A stretch of DNA of 64,000 nucleotides from positions 1-64,000 of the forward strand of contig BGKB01000013.1 in the NCBI GenBank assembly GCA_003116975.1, written 5' to 3'. The translations under genes and the position numbers were made by a program. Origin of the DNA: Aurantiochytrium sp. KH105 (Eukaryota; Sar; Bigyra; Thraustochytrida; Thraustochytriidae). Positions within the stretch are counted from its first letter, which is position 1. The number at the start of each line of letters is the position of its first letter. The notes under the pieces were generated by a model. That model was not told the DNA's origin. It was given only the letters and a program-made list of their open reading frames with translations, and did not search any database. Positions 49,696 to 60,030 of the stretch are shown piece after piece.

Positions 49696-52600
49696 CGCGA
49701 CGTCGGGGCTGCGTTGTTTGCGAAGAGCGGGAAAACCAAAACCAGAGGTCTTGGCTACGCGGAGGACGACGACAACGACGAGGAGGAGGGCGAGGGCCAC
49801 AGGGAGTATGATGTTGGTAATGGCGACGAGGAAAACTTCGAGGGAGAGGAGGACGGGGTCGACGAGCTCGCTGAGGAGGATGAGGAGCTCTTTGCGGGCA
49901 CGACGGGGAGAAAACGGCCTCGAAGGGACGATGCCGACGCCACGTATGGGATCTTCAATCCGGCGTATGGGAACGGCCAGGGTGCAAGGAGTCGCCGTCG
50001 CGGCCCAGAGAGCCGGGATCATCAAGTGAGCAGCAAACCCATACACTTCGTGGCTTCTTCAGCGCCACCGCTCACGAGCGACGATTTGGCAGGAAAGAAA
50101 AGCTCATCGCAAGGCAGTGAAGAGAACCGAGCCGGTGCAAAGACAAAGTCAGAAGACGAAGTGCGCAAGGAGGAATTTCGTCGTCTTGTGCTCGGCGCCG
50201 ACGGCATGTTGCAGAGCGATGCGGAAGAAAAGAAAAAGCAAAAGAAAGAAAAATCTGAAAAAGCAGCGAACCCCGCCGCTGCCTTGGATTCCGCCAAGGC
50301 ACAGGCGTACGCCAAGTACGGCAAGGGTGGCTTTGCACTTAAATTCATGCAAAAATTCAACTTTACCGGAAGACTCGGCAAAAATGAGTCGGGAATCACC
50401 GAACCACTCGCAGTCAAGGCGCGGCCAGAACGCCTCGCGTTAGGAGGCGGTGGCTTTAAAGAGGCCACAACGCTGGAGCAGAATAAACGCATTCATCGCG
50501 AGCAGTTTGGCGAGTCTGAAGCGGACGCGCGCCGTCGAAAACTCCGTGAACGCGAGCAGGAGGAAGAGGCAGAGCTTGCCGCGCTTTGGAAGCGCGTCAA
50601 AGACAACCGCGCTACTTCGAGCTCTGGCAAAGGATCTGCTGGCAAGAAAAAGAATGGAAAAGGTGGCCAATTCCGGACTGCCGCAGAGGTTCTTGCCGCA
50701 CAAGAGGCGAAGCGATCGATTGGTGGGGCAATTGCAAAAACCAATAGCTTTTCTGCAGCCGTAAACGCGTACAAGATTACGGATATGCGCACTGCAACGC
50801 CCAAAGTCCGCAATGCAGGCGATGGACTTGATGGAGCTATGGATATTGATGATGGCCGCGATGGCGCAGGGAGCGTAATTTCGTCATCATCTTCTTCGTC
50901 GTCATCCTCGTCATCATCATCATCTTCTTCTTCTTCTTCTGCAGCGTCTGCTGCATCGTCTTCGGAATCGCGGGCGAGCGAGCGCTCAGGGACAAGCGTG
51001 ATGTCAGCCGAAAAAGTCCAGCAGCTCGATCCGTCCGTGGGAGGCAAACTTGCACATGCCCTCAAAGCCCTTGTTGGTAGCGCGGAGACGGTGGTGAACC
51101 GGGAGGGGGTTCATGTGAAGCGCCTTGAGGCTGCAATTGCGGACAAAGAGGCCTCGCGGACAAAGCTTGGCGAGGCTGCGTCAAAGGCTAAAGCAGCCAC
51201 GGCTCAGGCGAATGCTGCGCTCGCTGCACTCACTGAGGCCTTTGAAGTTGCTGCCCGTGATGACTGTGCGTGGCCAGAGGCGGCGTCCAAGAGTTTGTCG
51301 ACCTTGACGTCCTACTGGGATGAATACCATCCTTTGCAGCGTGAGCTCGGGCGCGATAGCTTTCCATTTCTTGAAAACGATGCTGCAATGCAGCTCGCTC
51401 AGGATCTTTTGGCGGCATGGAGCACGTCCTCTGAGGGCAAGTATTCGTGCACTGCGGGGAAGGAGATCTGGAGCGGCGAGCTTGATGCGTTGCGTGTCAT
51501 GCTCGATGCATGGGTACCCTTTTTGCAAGATCGTGCGCGTGTCTCGTCAGCGGCGGTGGCCAACTTGCTGGAATCGACCGTTTTGGTCACCATGGAGCAA
51601 GAGATTTGCCGCGGATGGATGCATGCCGAAACGGCGCGGGAAGAAAGCGGCGAGGCGGCACGCAGTGCTCGACGCGAGGCGGATGCGTTTGCGCATGCTA
51701 GTGTTCTTGTAGCGCAGGCGGTCTTACCGGATACCGGTGCCTTTGGCTCTTTTGCAGAACGCGTGGTGATGCCCGAGCTCGAGCATCGGGTCGATCGATG
51801 GCACCTGTCGTCCAAATCATTGGGGAAGAGGCTCGACTTTTGGATTGTGCCATGGGTGGATGTGCTTCGCAAGTCGATTCGCTCGACGTTGCACCGGCCC
51901 ATTCGCCAGGTTTTTACGAAAGCTCTGCGACGTAAGTGCAAGGAGGCCAAGGATATTCAGGGTTGGGCCCTCGATATTGTGCGTCCATGGCAAGACGTCC
52001 TCAGCGAGAATACTTTTTTGCGCCTCGTGGAGGAAGGTCTCTTGCCAATGTTGATTGAATTGCTGCGCACGATGCCGATCGAAAGGGATCTCGATCGACA
52101 AGACATGGAACCGATGGTGGCTACCGTGGCTGTGGCGTCTTTGTTCCCACAGGGATCGGCTTGTGTGCGTGCACTCTTTCTCGGGGAATTCTTTCCGCGC
52201 TGGCTGCAGACACTTTATGACTGGGTCGCGCTCAGCAACGCGAGCAGCTCCGATACTAACAGCAACGGCAGGTCCGTAGACTTGGATCGAGGTCGTGTGG
52301 CTGCATGGTTTCGCGGATGGCGTCGTGTCATGGCGCCTTTGCTTCAAGACCGCGTGTTGCAGGCCCCGTTGGGACGTGGTCTTGCAATATTGGCGAGCGT
52401 GTCGGGAGTGGGGCCTGGACCAGGCGTGTGTTTTGGTGCGCGGGACGAAGACGCACGGCGGGATCAAAAGGATCGCGTTAGCTTGAAACGGTTGGTGCCT
52501 CGCTCGTCGAGCTATGCGGATGCGCTCGAGGAGCTACAAGAGAAGGCGACGACGACCAAAGCCCGGAGTAAGACTGTAGCTTCGTCTCTTGGATCCGGGT

Positions 52601-52878
52601 TGCAGAATGATGGTGCAGGCGGGCCATCTAAATCCGCAGAAGAGCTATCGGCGCGGGAGTTTTTGGAAAGCATCTCGGGCCCACTTTTGCATACAACTTT
52701 CATGCGGCATCCGAAACATCCCATATCGGAAGAGGGTCTGCCTGTGTTTCTGCTGGGGAGCAAAACAGCCCTTGTTTTTGCGCAGGGGACGGCGCGCATG
52801 GCGCCAAGTGGATCGACGCGCAATTTTCAGGCTAGCACGCTGGAGCAAGTGGTCGCCCGCGTCAGGCAGGAGGGCTAA
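49597..52878 (+). CDS. TFIP11: TFIP11/Ntr1-like G-patch splicing factor
   Basis: This is 1093 residues with the ATG at 49597. The N-terminus starts with low complexity (Ser run then a long Gly run), followed by an acidic stretch and DATYGIFNPAYG (TFIP11 N-terminal region). A diverged G-patch follows: FALKFMQKFNFTGRLGKNESGI then TEPLAVKARPERLALGGGG. A basic coiled region and a Ser-rich/Ala run (about 50880-50950) come next. A GCFC-like C-terminal domain contains WIVPWVDVLRKSIRSTLHRP, VRPWQDVL, LGEFFPRWLQTLYDW and AWFRGWRRVM. TFIP11 and yeast Ntr1/Spp382 activate the DEAH helicase Prp43/DHX15 for lariat-spliceosome disassembly in the nucleus. The G-patch has FNF where MGW/MGY is usual. Head to head with the Yip1 gene. 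Confidence 0.88.
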
Positions 52879-53507
52879 GGGAATATGACGTCGCCGTGAG
52901 TGGCTGACTGCTTGCTCGATCCGTCATCCGGGCCTCCGACACTCTTTGTTTATTTCCAGTTTTGAGAACGTTCTTTTTGCTCATCGAAAGCAAGCACGAA
53001 GAAAGTCGCCAATGAAAACACTGGGTAGGAGGGCCTAGGGCCTAGTATACAGTACTAGAGGCCTATGTCGAGAGCTGTATAACTTGAAGACAGAACTGTG
53101 TGAATGTCTGTGAATGAATAAATGAAAAATCTATCCCAAAGTGATTCGTTTTAGCCCTTTTTGTAGGTACGTAAAGCCATGTGCCAGAGACACTTGAGTG
53201 GACCTGCCACGGATCATCTCCATCAATGGGTCCCGCGCGAGTTGTGCGTTCCCGTGCGCACACGCCTAATTGTCCCTCCCTAACAAGTTTTTGTTGTTAT
53301 CATTGTTATTGTATCGGCATAATTGCCGGCTACCTAGTACCAAGACTCTTTTGGTATGATTGTTATTGTCTCTGGGAAGATGAGACGAGACTGTTTTGCA
53401 AAAGAAGAGTAACGTAAAGAGGAAGAGAAGTGGAGTGTAGCAAAAAGGCTATGGAAAGAACATCAAAGTTTAATCAAAGTCGAACTCGTAGGTTTCTGTG
53501 TCTATGC
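52879..53507. other. Convergent intergenic region
   Basis: It holds a GGGCCTAGGGCCTAG block (53031-53045), an AGGCCTA (53059-53065), and a plus-strand AATAAA at 53117-53122, a possible polyadenylation signal for TFIP11. No gene is seen. Confidence 0.55.
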
Positions 53508-54608
53508 CTACTTCTTGTCCTCGGCCTCCTTTTTGAACTTTTCGTCGGCGGCGATCTCCTTCTGCAAGTTCTCAAAGTAGGTGCTGACGCGCATGACGAC
53601 AGTCCAGGTAATAGCCTGACCGGGTGCCAGGCGGGAAAGACGCGGGATGATACCCTTCCAGAGTGCTGGGAGACCCTCCTCGGCGGCAATGAGACGGGCA
53701 GTCTGGTACCAACCGGTGTACTTGATCTCGCCAGGCTTGCTGAAGTCCTGGCCCATCATGCGGGTCTTGACAACATCGATGGGGGCGTTAAGGCAAGGTC
53801 CGACGGCGCCTGCCAAGAGGCCGTTGAGGAGGGTCTGCCAGACGGCGAGGACCTTGCCGTCGCCCTGCTCCTTGCCCCAGAGCATCTTGTTGAGGATGGC
53901 CATGCTCATAAAGTTGAAGGCCTGGTTAGAGCCCTGGCGGATGACGGTGGGCATGTTACCGGACCAGAGGCGCTGGATGCCCTCGTTGCGGACGATCTTG
54001 ACGACAACGTCGATGGGGCCTCTGTACATGGGTTCCTGGCCGGCCACGACCTTTTGCTTTTGCAGGCGGGTCTTGATCACTTCAAAGGGGGTGACGATCA
54101 TGCAGGCCTCGAGGGTACCGACGGCGAGACCGGCGGTGAAGTTGACCTTTGCGGACGCGTTGCCCTTGGCGTCGGCGCCGAGCATGACCTTGAACTTTTC
54201 GAAGGCGCCGAAGCGGAGGGCGTACTTGAGCGTGAGGTGGGTCACGAACGGGGTGAGGCCCTTGTACAGGGCGCCGACGCCCTCGTTGCGGGCCGTTTTC
54301 TTGAGGCAGTCGATCATGCCATTGTACTCGTTGGTCTTGTCGAGCTGGAGGCGGGTCTTGGCGACGTCGAGGGGCTGGAGCGTGCATGCTTCTGCGACAC
54401 CGCCGGCCATGCCGGAGACCAGTTTAATGTAGGGGCTCAGGTTTGAGGAGGCCAGCTTGGCGCCGAGGATGTTCTTGATCGGGCTCGGTGCCAGGACCTT
54501 GCTGCTGCTGCTGCTGTCACCCCCGCGAACCGCGGCGGGCCTCGCGGCCATCACGCTCGTGGGGCACAGCACGCTGGCGCTGGCGGCGCTCACGTTCTCG
54601 GGCGTCAT
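53508..54608 (-). CDS. Mitochondrial carrier, succinate/fumarate (SFC1)-like
   Basis: This is 366 residues, ATG at 54606-54608, with an alternative Met twenty codons later. Three tandem carrier repeats each have the PX[DE]XX[KR] signature: QPLDVAKTRLQ, TPFEVIKTRLQ and APIDVVKTRMM. They are followed by G-rich matrix motifs (NEGVGALYKGLTP, NEGIQRLWSGNMP, EEGLPALWKGIIPR). The TAA RLSRLAPGQAI ending and the DVVKTR third repeat resemble yeast SFC1/ACR1 and citrate-type carriers more than ADP/ATP or phosphate carriers. Expected location: inner mitochondrial membrane, exchanging di-/tricarboxylates. The N-terminal ~40 residues are Ser/Ala-rich and could be a targeting extension. Substrate identity is uncertain. 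Confidence 0.9.
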   Translation of the reverse strand: MTPENVSAASASVLCPTSVMAARPAAVRGGDSSSSSKVLAPSPIKNILGAKLASSNLSPYIKLVSGMAGGVAEACTLQPLDVAKTRLQLDKTNEYNGMIDCLKKTARNEGVGALYKGLTPFVTHLTLKYALRFGAFEKFKVMLGADAKGNASAKVNFTAGLAVGTLEACMIVTPFEVIKTRLQKQKVVAGQEPMYRGPIDVVVKIVRNEGIQRLWSGNMPTVIRQGSNQAFNFMSMAILNKMLWGKEQGDGKVLAVWQTLLNGLLAGAVGPCLNAPIDVVKTRMMGQDFSKPGEIKYTGWYQTARLIAAEEGLPALWKGIIPRLSRLAPGQAITWTVVMRVSTYFENLQKEIAADEKFKKEAEDKK

Positions 54609-55205
54609 CCTCCTCCCCGCGGTCTGCTCCTCGCTGCCTGCCTGCCTGCCTGCCTGCCTGTTGTCTGTCTGCTCTGTCTGTCGCGTCGCGCGCAGGTCGT
54701 CCCTGTGCGTGCAGTCCGTGGGTCGGGTTGCGCGTCTGTTTGCAATCCGATTGCACGTTTGCTGTGCACTGCCTCCGCCTGCCTTCCCGCCCCTCGCCCT
54801 CTGCCGGCTCGCCTCGCGCCTGCCTCGCCTGCCTGCCTCGCGCGGCTCGTGCGGGCGACGCTCGGTCCGGCTGCCGGCGATCGCGGTCTGCCGCCGCGCG
54901 GCGCCCGGCCGGCGGAGCGGGCGGCGCGCGGGGCGCGGGAGCGGCGGCGGCGGCCTGGGCGAGTCGAGTCATGCGTGTCATGTCACGCGTGTCAGACGTG
55001 TCGTCTCGGGTCGCGCGCCTGTAAAAGCATGGGGAGGAGGGGATAGTGGGCTTAGATGGATCGTAGAGCGGAGGCTGTGCGCGCGTATGTAAGAGGACGA
55101 AAGGAGAAGCGCCGGCAGGCTTGCTGTGCTTGCTTGCTGCTAGCTTTGGCCCCGGGGAGGCCGCGAGGAGGGAAGGAATGAAGGAGGGGAAGAAGAGGGA
55201 GGCCT

Positions 55206-55242
55206 GGAAGGAAGGAAGGAAGGAAGGAAGGAAGGAAGGAGG
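55206..55242. repeat. GGAA tetranucleotide repeat
   Basis: About nine perfect AAGG/GGAA copies. Confidence 0.9.
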
Positions 55243-55538
55243 AGGAAGCAAGCGAGCAAGCAAGCAAGCGAGAGGAGCTTTTCTCGCGAGGCGGCAGCTA
55301 AAGAAAGAAAGGCAGGCAGGGAAATGGCGAGGCGTGGAAAAAAGGAAGTGAAAGAAAGTGAAAGAAAGATTGGGCGAAGGAGAGAAAGGAGGGGAAGGAA
55401 AGAAAGCAGGCAGGCGAGCGTGAAATGAAGGCAAGAAAGAAAGCACCTGTCCATCCGTGCAGCCAGCCGGCGTAAGGCGGCCGGCGAGGAAGGGAGAAAC
55501 CGCGGCTGGACGCGCGGAAACCGCGACGCCGCGCGAAA

Positions 55539-55570
55539 GGCGAGGCGAGGCGAGGCGAGGCGAGGCGAGT
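55539..55570. repeat. GCGAG pentanucleotide repeat
   Basis: About six perfect copies of GGCGA. Confidence 0.9.
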
Positions 55571-55699
55571 CCGCTCTTGCGCTTTCGTGGCGAAAACTCG
55601 CCTCGCGGCGCTGCCGCCGGAACGCGCCGACGTTCATGGATGCATTTCATGCGATGCATTCGTGTCAAAGACGCCTTCGCACGCATGCCAAGAGAGCGA

Positions 55700-55830
55700 T
55701 GCGCGGCGCGGTGCAGCGCAGCGCCATCGGTGCGATGCAACGCGGTGCAACGCGATGCAATGCCGTGCAGGGCAGTGCAGCGCAGTGCAGTGCAGTGCAA
55801 TCCACACCAATGCAATGCAATGCGGATGCG
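55700..55830. repeat. TGCAG/TGCAA-rich degenerate repeat
   Basis: The unit GCAGTGCAGC / GCAATGCA with 5-base periodicity recurs across about 130 bases, ending in CAATGCAATGCAATG. Confidence 0.7.
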
Positions 55831-55968
55831 AGGGACTGACTGGAAGCAGCGGCTGCGGCCAATGGGAAGCAGCGGCGGCAGCGCAGTACCGCGCGGCTCG
55901 CAAGGTAATGCGGGCGCGCGGATGTAATGCGATGCTGCGCGCAGATCTGCGCGAGACGAGGCCCGGCC

Positions 55969-55970
<2 letters not shown>

Positions 55971-56000
<30 letters not shown>

Positions 56001-56001
56001 G
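55971..56001. repeat. GCAC tetranucleotide repeat
   Basis: About eight perfect copies. Confidence 0.9.
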
Positions 56002-56501
56002 CCGGGTGCAGCGCAGTGCAGCGCCGCGCAGCGCAGCGGCGGCAAGGGGTGCACGAGGCCGGCCGGCCGGCCGTACGGCCGTACGGCGAAGGAATCGGAG
56101 GAGCGAATTTGAAAAAAGGCTGCGCGAGGGACAGCACGCGCGCGGCGCAGCGCCGTGCGGCAGTGCGATGGACGCGGAGCGAAGGGAGGCGAGGTCGCGA
56201 AAGAGTATGCCGCGAGCTCGCGCGAGGCAAGGCCGGCATGGCGTGGCACTGGCTGATGGAAAAAATTCAAATTAAAATCAAGGCGGAAAATGAATGGGTG
56301 GATCGACCCATCGATCGGATCGAGCGAGCCCGCTGCCGCCACCGGCCGGCACCGTGCGCGGAAACGAGCTCCTGCTTCGCCTCGCCCTGTCCCGCCTCAG
56401 CTCGCAGCGCTTCGTTGGGCGCGGAATGAGGCCAAGAAAAGACTTGGAACAAGGCCACCCTGATTGATTCACATCAATTCAAACCGCCCGAGATCGTCAT
56501 T

Positions 56502-56539
<38 letters not shown>
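56502..56539. repeat. ATC trinucleotide repeat
   Basis: About thirteen perfect copies of ATC. Confidence 0.95.
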
Positions 56540-58195
56540 TCTCCAGACGGGAAGACAGGACGCTCGCAACACAAGCCGCAGCCGCAGCCAAGCAAGGCAA
56601 GGCAGACGGCAAGACAGACCCTGCTCCTTGGCTCTTGCTCCTGCTCCTCATCCTAGCAGCTGCTGGCAGCAGCCATGGCGGCAGGAAGCAGCGCGCGGGC
56701 AGGAAGCGGCGCCGCGGCGAGGCGTAAGGAGTGACAGCGCGCCGCGCTCTCGGGCGGCTTAGGTGCAAGCAGGCGCAAGCCAGCCTGCGCAACGCAATTT
56801 CCCGTCCCGCGAGGCGCGAGGCGCGAGGCGCGAGGCGGCGCCGACAGGCCGCTGGCGGTACCGCGCGCGCGTGCGCATCTGTGGCGGCGGCCGCTCCGAT
56901 CGCAGGGCTAGCTACTGCTACTTGCAGTGGCCAAGGTTGGCTGGCTCTGTCTTGACTGGCTGGTTGATGTGGCGGGATCGATCATCGCAGTCGATCGCAG
57001 GTATAAAAAGTGTTGTTGGTTGGTGTTGTTGTTGTTGTTTTTTACCAAGGAGGACCAAGAACTAGCTCGCATCGGAAGCGAGACCCAAGCGCCCAGCCAG
57101 GGCAGCTATCCAGGAACGCGCCGCAGTCAGGGAAACGCATACGGTACGGCGTACGCGGTCAGCAGCCATGGCAGCTGCAGCTGGCTGCAGCCACGAGTGG
57201 CAGAGAATTCAGGCAGGTTAGCAGAAGGCATGCATGCATGCATGCATTTTGCGGCGGAGTCACCATTCTTCAGACAAAGTCGTCCCGTCCCTACACCTCA
57301 CCTCACTTCATTTCATTCGCCTCAACAGTATGTCGAGGCCCCACATAAATGTAGAGAAGTGGAGGGGGGACCAAAGCCCACCAGACTCGGTCGTGACCCG
57401 GACACAGACAGGATGTAGCGCCGGGTCCGGTGCGACTACTAAAAGGACAGACTTTGTCAAAAGAATGGCCCTCCGTCAGTCAGTCAGGCAGTCAGTCAGT
57501 CAGTCAGGCAGGCAGCGCCGGGCGGGCCCGACTCGGCTGGGTTGGACGGCGCTGGCTGCCTGCAGCTGCAGCTGGCTGGATGGATGGCCGACCCGCTCGA
57601 AGAGCCCTGGCATCGACTGTGACCGACCGCGGCCACAGCCACACTGGCCAATGCCACTAGGGTTGAATGGATAAGGAGACTCGACGTTCCTGGCCGGTTC
57701 AGACGCCGCATGAGCCTCCAACAATGATGGTATCCGCGAATGCGCAGTTGGTACCCGTATCGCTGGCTTCGCGGATTGCCTTCTTCCATACCGACTGCGG
57801 CGGTGCGGCCCGATGAAGCCTGGCCATCAGAGAAAAATGTAATACCGAGCCAAGTGCGAATGGCCACGGATGGGTCGAACGCTGATGTCAGCACACGGTC
57901 GAGAAACTTTCCCAGCCACGAGGCCTGCCTTCAGCACGTCTTATGCAACAAGAAAATTGAAAAATTCTATTATAAACCACCTCTGTTGTTGCTGCAGCTG
58001 CAGCTGCTGCTCAGGCTGTGTGCAATGAACGCAGCTCAGCAAGCCTTTTACACGTCTGCCGTCGTCTGTCGAACCTGCCTGACTGCCTGCATGCTGCCTA
58101 CCTGCCGTCGTCTACCGAAATGACTGTGACTGCCTGCCCGTCTGATGCAGCTGCTTGGAGCTCGAACTGCGAAAAGCCAAAGTAACAAAGCAAGC

Positions 58196-59650
58196 CTAAT
58201 CAACCTTGGTGTGTGTCGACGTTATGCCGCCAGCCCAAGACCCACGGCGAAAGTAGCGGTGCCAGACAAAGACAGCTAACAAGAGGAGCAAAACGCCCGC
58301 AATCGAGCAGGTAATAACGATGATCTCAATGTGCGCAGAAGCAAAGGTCACGTCCTTAAAGGTCGCGCACGCGCTCTGCGCAAGGTAGCCGCCGCAGCCA
58401 AACCTGTACAAATCAAGGCGACTCTCCAGCGGCGACGGCTCCACCCGGTTCACCACCCGAGGCCCCTTTTGCGTAAACGTTGGCGCAAGCGCGTCGTCTT
58501 CGGGAAGAAAGTAGCTCACATAGTCCCCCAAAGAAAAAGGGTTGCATCGGGGAAGCACACAGTGCGCCTCCAGCTGCGCACGAATGCCAGAGCGGATCGA
58601 GTTGTAAGAGTGCGCCATGCCCTGCAGCGTCTCCTCGCACAACAGCTTACCGCACGACGCTGCAGACGTGCATCCCAACGCACCGACGAACGGCCCGGGG
58701 AAGTCTGACGCATAAGCATGCAAGTATCCAAGGTCTTTGTACATTTGCAGACATCCATCGCGTGCGCGCCGCGGAAATGCGCCGGGGTTGAGCGGCGACT
58801 CTGCGCTCATACACAGCACCTGCGTCAAATTTCGAGCCGCATCCACGTTACGATAGTCCAGCAGCACAAGCTGCAGCCGAGACATTATCCCCTCTAGCAG
58901 ACGACCCATGTCCAGACACAAACCCTCGTCCAGGGTCAGCGTCAGCGTATTTGCACTCGCGTTCCGCTCCACATAAAGTTTTTGCGACGGGTCGCAAGCC
59001 GAACACAGCAAGGCAGAATAATAGCCCGCCAGACTTGCAATGAGCCGCGTCACGTGGATGGCAAGGTTTTGATTTCCAATGTCACCCACAAGATGTGAAA
59101 CGTAGTCGTCGACCTTGCGGTAGAGAACACCAAAGTCGAGGTTGGTCGTAAAAACATGCTGTGACAGAACTCCCAGTCCGTACGCAAGAAAAGATTGAGG
59201 ATCTGACTCGAAGCGAGAAAACATACTTCCCAGCGAATCGATCCATAAGTCAAAGTTCTCCGTATCTCCAAGCACCGCGTTGAAACCCTTGACACTGCAG
59301 CACGTTGCCTTGAGCCCGCACATGTTCGCGTTCATTGCCACAGGCGACGCAAGCGTCGTCATGTTGGGCAGCATCGTGAGACGTCTTGACGTGCCCAGCA
59401 CCTGGTCGCATATCGGCCCCCGCGGGTCTGCCCCACCAACCGCGTCCCGCGCGAGCGCAACGTCCTCCTCCTCCTCCCGACCGGCGGCGACGGGGCCAGC
59501 GTCGTTGGCCGCCTCGAGGCCTGGGTCCGCGACCCAGCCGTCGCCGCCTCCGGCCCATGCCGCGTCAACAGGATGGGTCTCGGCCAGAGCGGCCGCCATG
59601 CCGTCGAGTGCAGCGCGCAGCGCCGCGGCGCTCTCCTCCGTCTCGCCCAT
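58196..59650 (-). CDS. Unrecognised Cys-rich type I membrane protein
   Basis: The first in-frame ATG is at 59648-59650, giving 484 residues. Residues 1-85 are acidic/Gly-rich with no clear signal peptide. Residues ~90-425 form a Cys-rich domain: NMCGLKATCCSVKG, ALLCSACDPSQKLY, LTLDEGLCLDMG, VLCMSAE, GCTSAASCGKLLC and CGGYLAQSACATFKD. The patterned Cys and several N-x-S/T sites suggest an extracellular domain. A single membrane helix near the C-terminus (IIVITCSIAGVLLLLLAVFV) is followed by HRYFRRG and a short tail. I cannot name a family. The lack of a signal peptide on a protein that looks secreted suggests a missing first exon or an alternative start. It lies head to head with the first arylsulfatase. 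Confidence 0.75.
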   Translation of the reverse strand: MGETEESAAALRAALDGMAAALAETHPVDAAWAGGGDGWVADPGLEAANDAGPVAAGREEEEDVALARDAVGGADPRGPICDQVLGTSRRLTMLPNMTTLASPVAMNANMCGLKATCCSVKGFNAVLGDTENFDLWIDSLGSMFSRFESDPQSFLAYGLGVLSQHVFTTNLDFGVLYRKVDDYVSHLVGDIGNQNLAIHVTRLIASLAGYYSALLCSACDPSQKLYVERNASANTLTLTLDEGLCLDMGRLLEGIMSRLQLVLLDYRNVDAARNLTQVLCMSAESPLNPGAFPRRARDGCLQMYKDLGYLHAYASDFPGPFVGALGCTSAASCGKLLCEETLQGMAHSYNSIRSGIRAQLEAHCVLPRCNPFSLGDYVSYFLPEDDALAPTFTQKGPRVVNRVEPSPLESRLDLYRFGCGGYLAQSACATFKDVTFASAHIEIIVITCSIAGVLLLLLAVFVWHRYFRRGSWAGGITSTHTKVD

Positions 59651-60030
59651 CGCGCGGCGTCGCACCGCGCCGCCGCGCCCGCGTCCGGGCGCGTCTCCGG
59701 AGTCCCTCGCAAAGTATCTTTGCTCTTCGCTTCTGGCCGTCAACGAGAAAGCAACCGCGGCGCCTTTGACGAAAGACGTCGAAAGCGACGGTCGAAAGAC
59801 GTTCTACTTGCTGACCACGGCCCGGACCCGGACTCGGCCTGGGGCTGCCGCCGAGAGCAGAACCCTTGCACGGGCGACGTGGTGCGCAGGGTCTCGCGAG
59901 CGGAGAGGCCAGGAGGAGGGACGTCGGAAACAGGCAGCGCAGCGCAGCACGCACCGCGTCGGACGAAGCTAGCTAGCTAGCCCCCGAGGATACAAGCGAG
60001 GACCGCGGGCGCAAGCTAGCAAGCTAAAAT
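59651..60030. promoter_or_regulatory. Divergent promoter region of membrane protein and arylsulfatase
   Basis: A 380-base GC-rich spacer between outward-facing genes, with a GCTAGCTAGCTAGC block at 59968-59981, 49 bases before the arylsulfatase ATG. Confidence 0.5.
59968..59981. promoter_or_regulatory. GCTAGC block upstream of first arylsulfatase
   Basis: A 14-base self-complementary GCTA run 49 bases upstream of the ATG. Further AGCTAGC/AGCTAA copies lie at 60012-60027. Confidence 0.4.

Larger units (their letters stand above)
54609..58195. other. 3.6-kb gene-free stretch rich in simple repeats
   Basis: No supported gene. It contains GGAA, GCGAG, TGCAG-type, GCAC and ATC repeats (listed separately) and CAGCTGCAGCTGGCT blocks near 57172 and 57563. 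Frames that stay open here are low-complexity Arg/Ala or Cys/Ala products of the repeats. The extreme left is the carrier promoter side. Confidence 0.5.

Noticed and set aside
53430-54446. Long plus-strand open frame (338 codons)
   Set aside because: It is antisense to the clear mitochondrial carrier; the composition (Leu/Val/Asp/Gly/Ala) mirrors carrier codons and no motif is present.
54517-56429. Several 200-490-codon frames on both strands
   Set aside because: Translation of TGCAG, GGAA and GCAC repeats; no motifs and no consistent phase.
55206-56539. Possible CRISPR or satellite array
   Set aside because: The repeats are microsatellites of 3-5 bases without spacers; CRISPR would not be expected in a nuclear genome.
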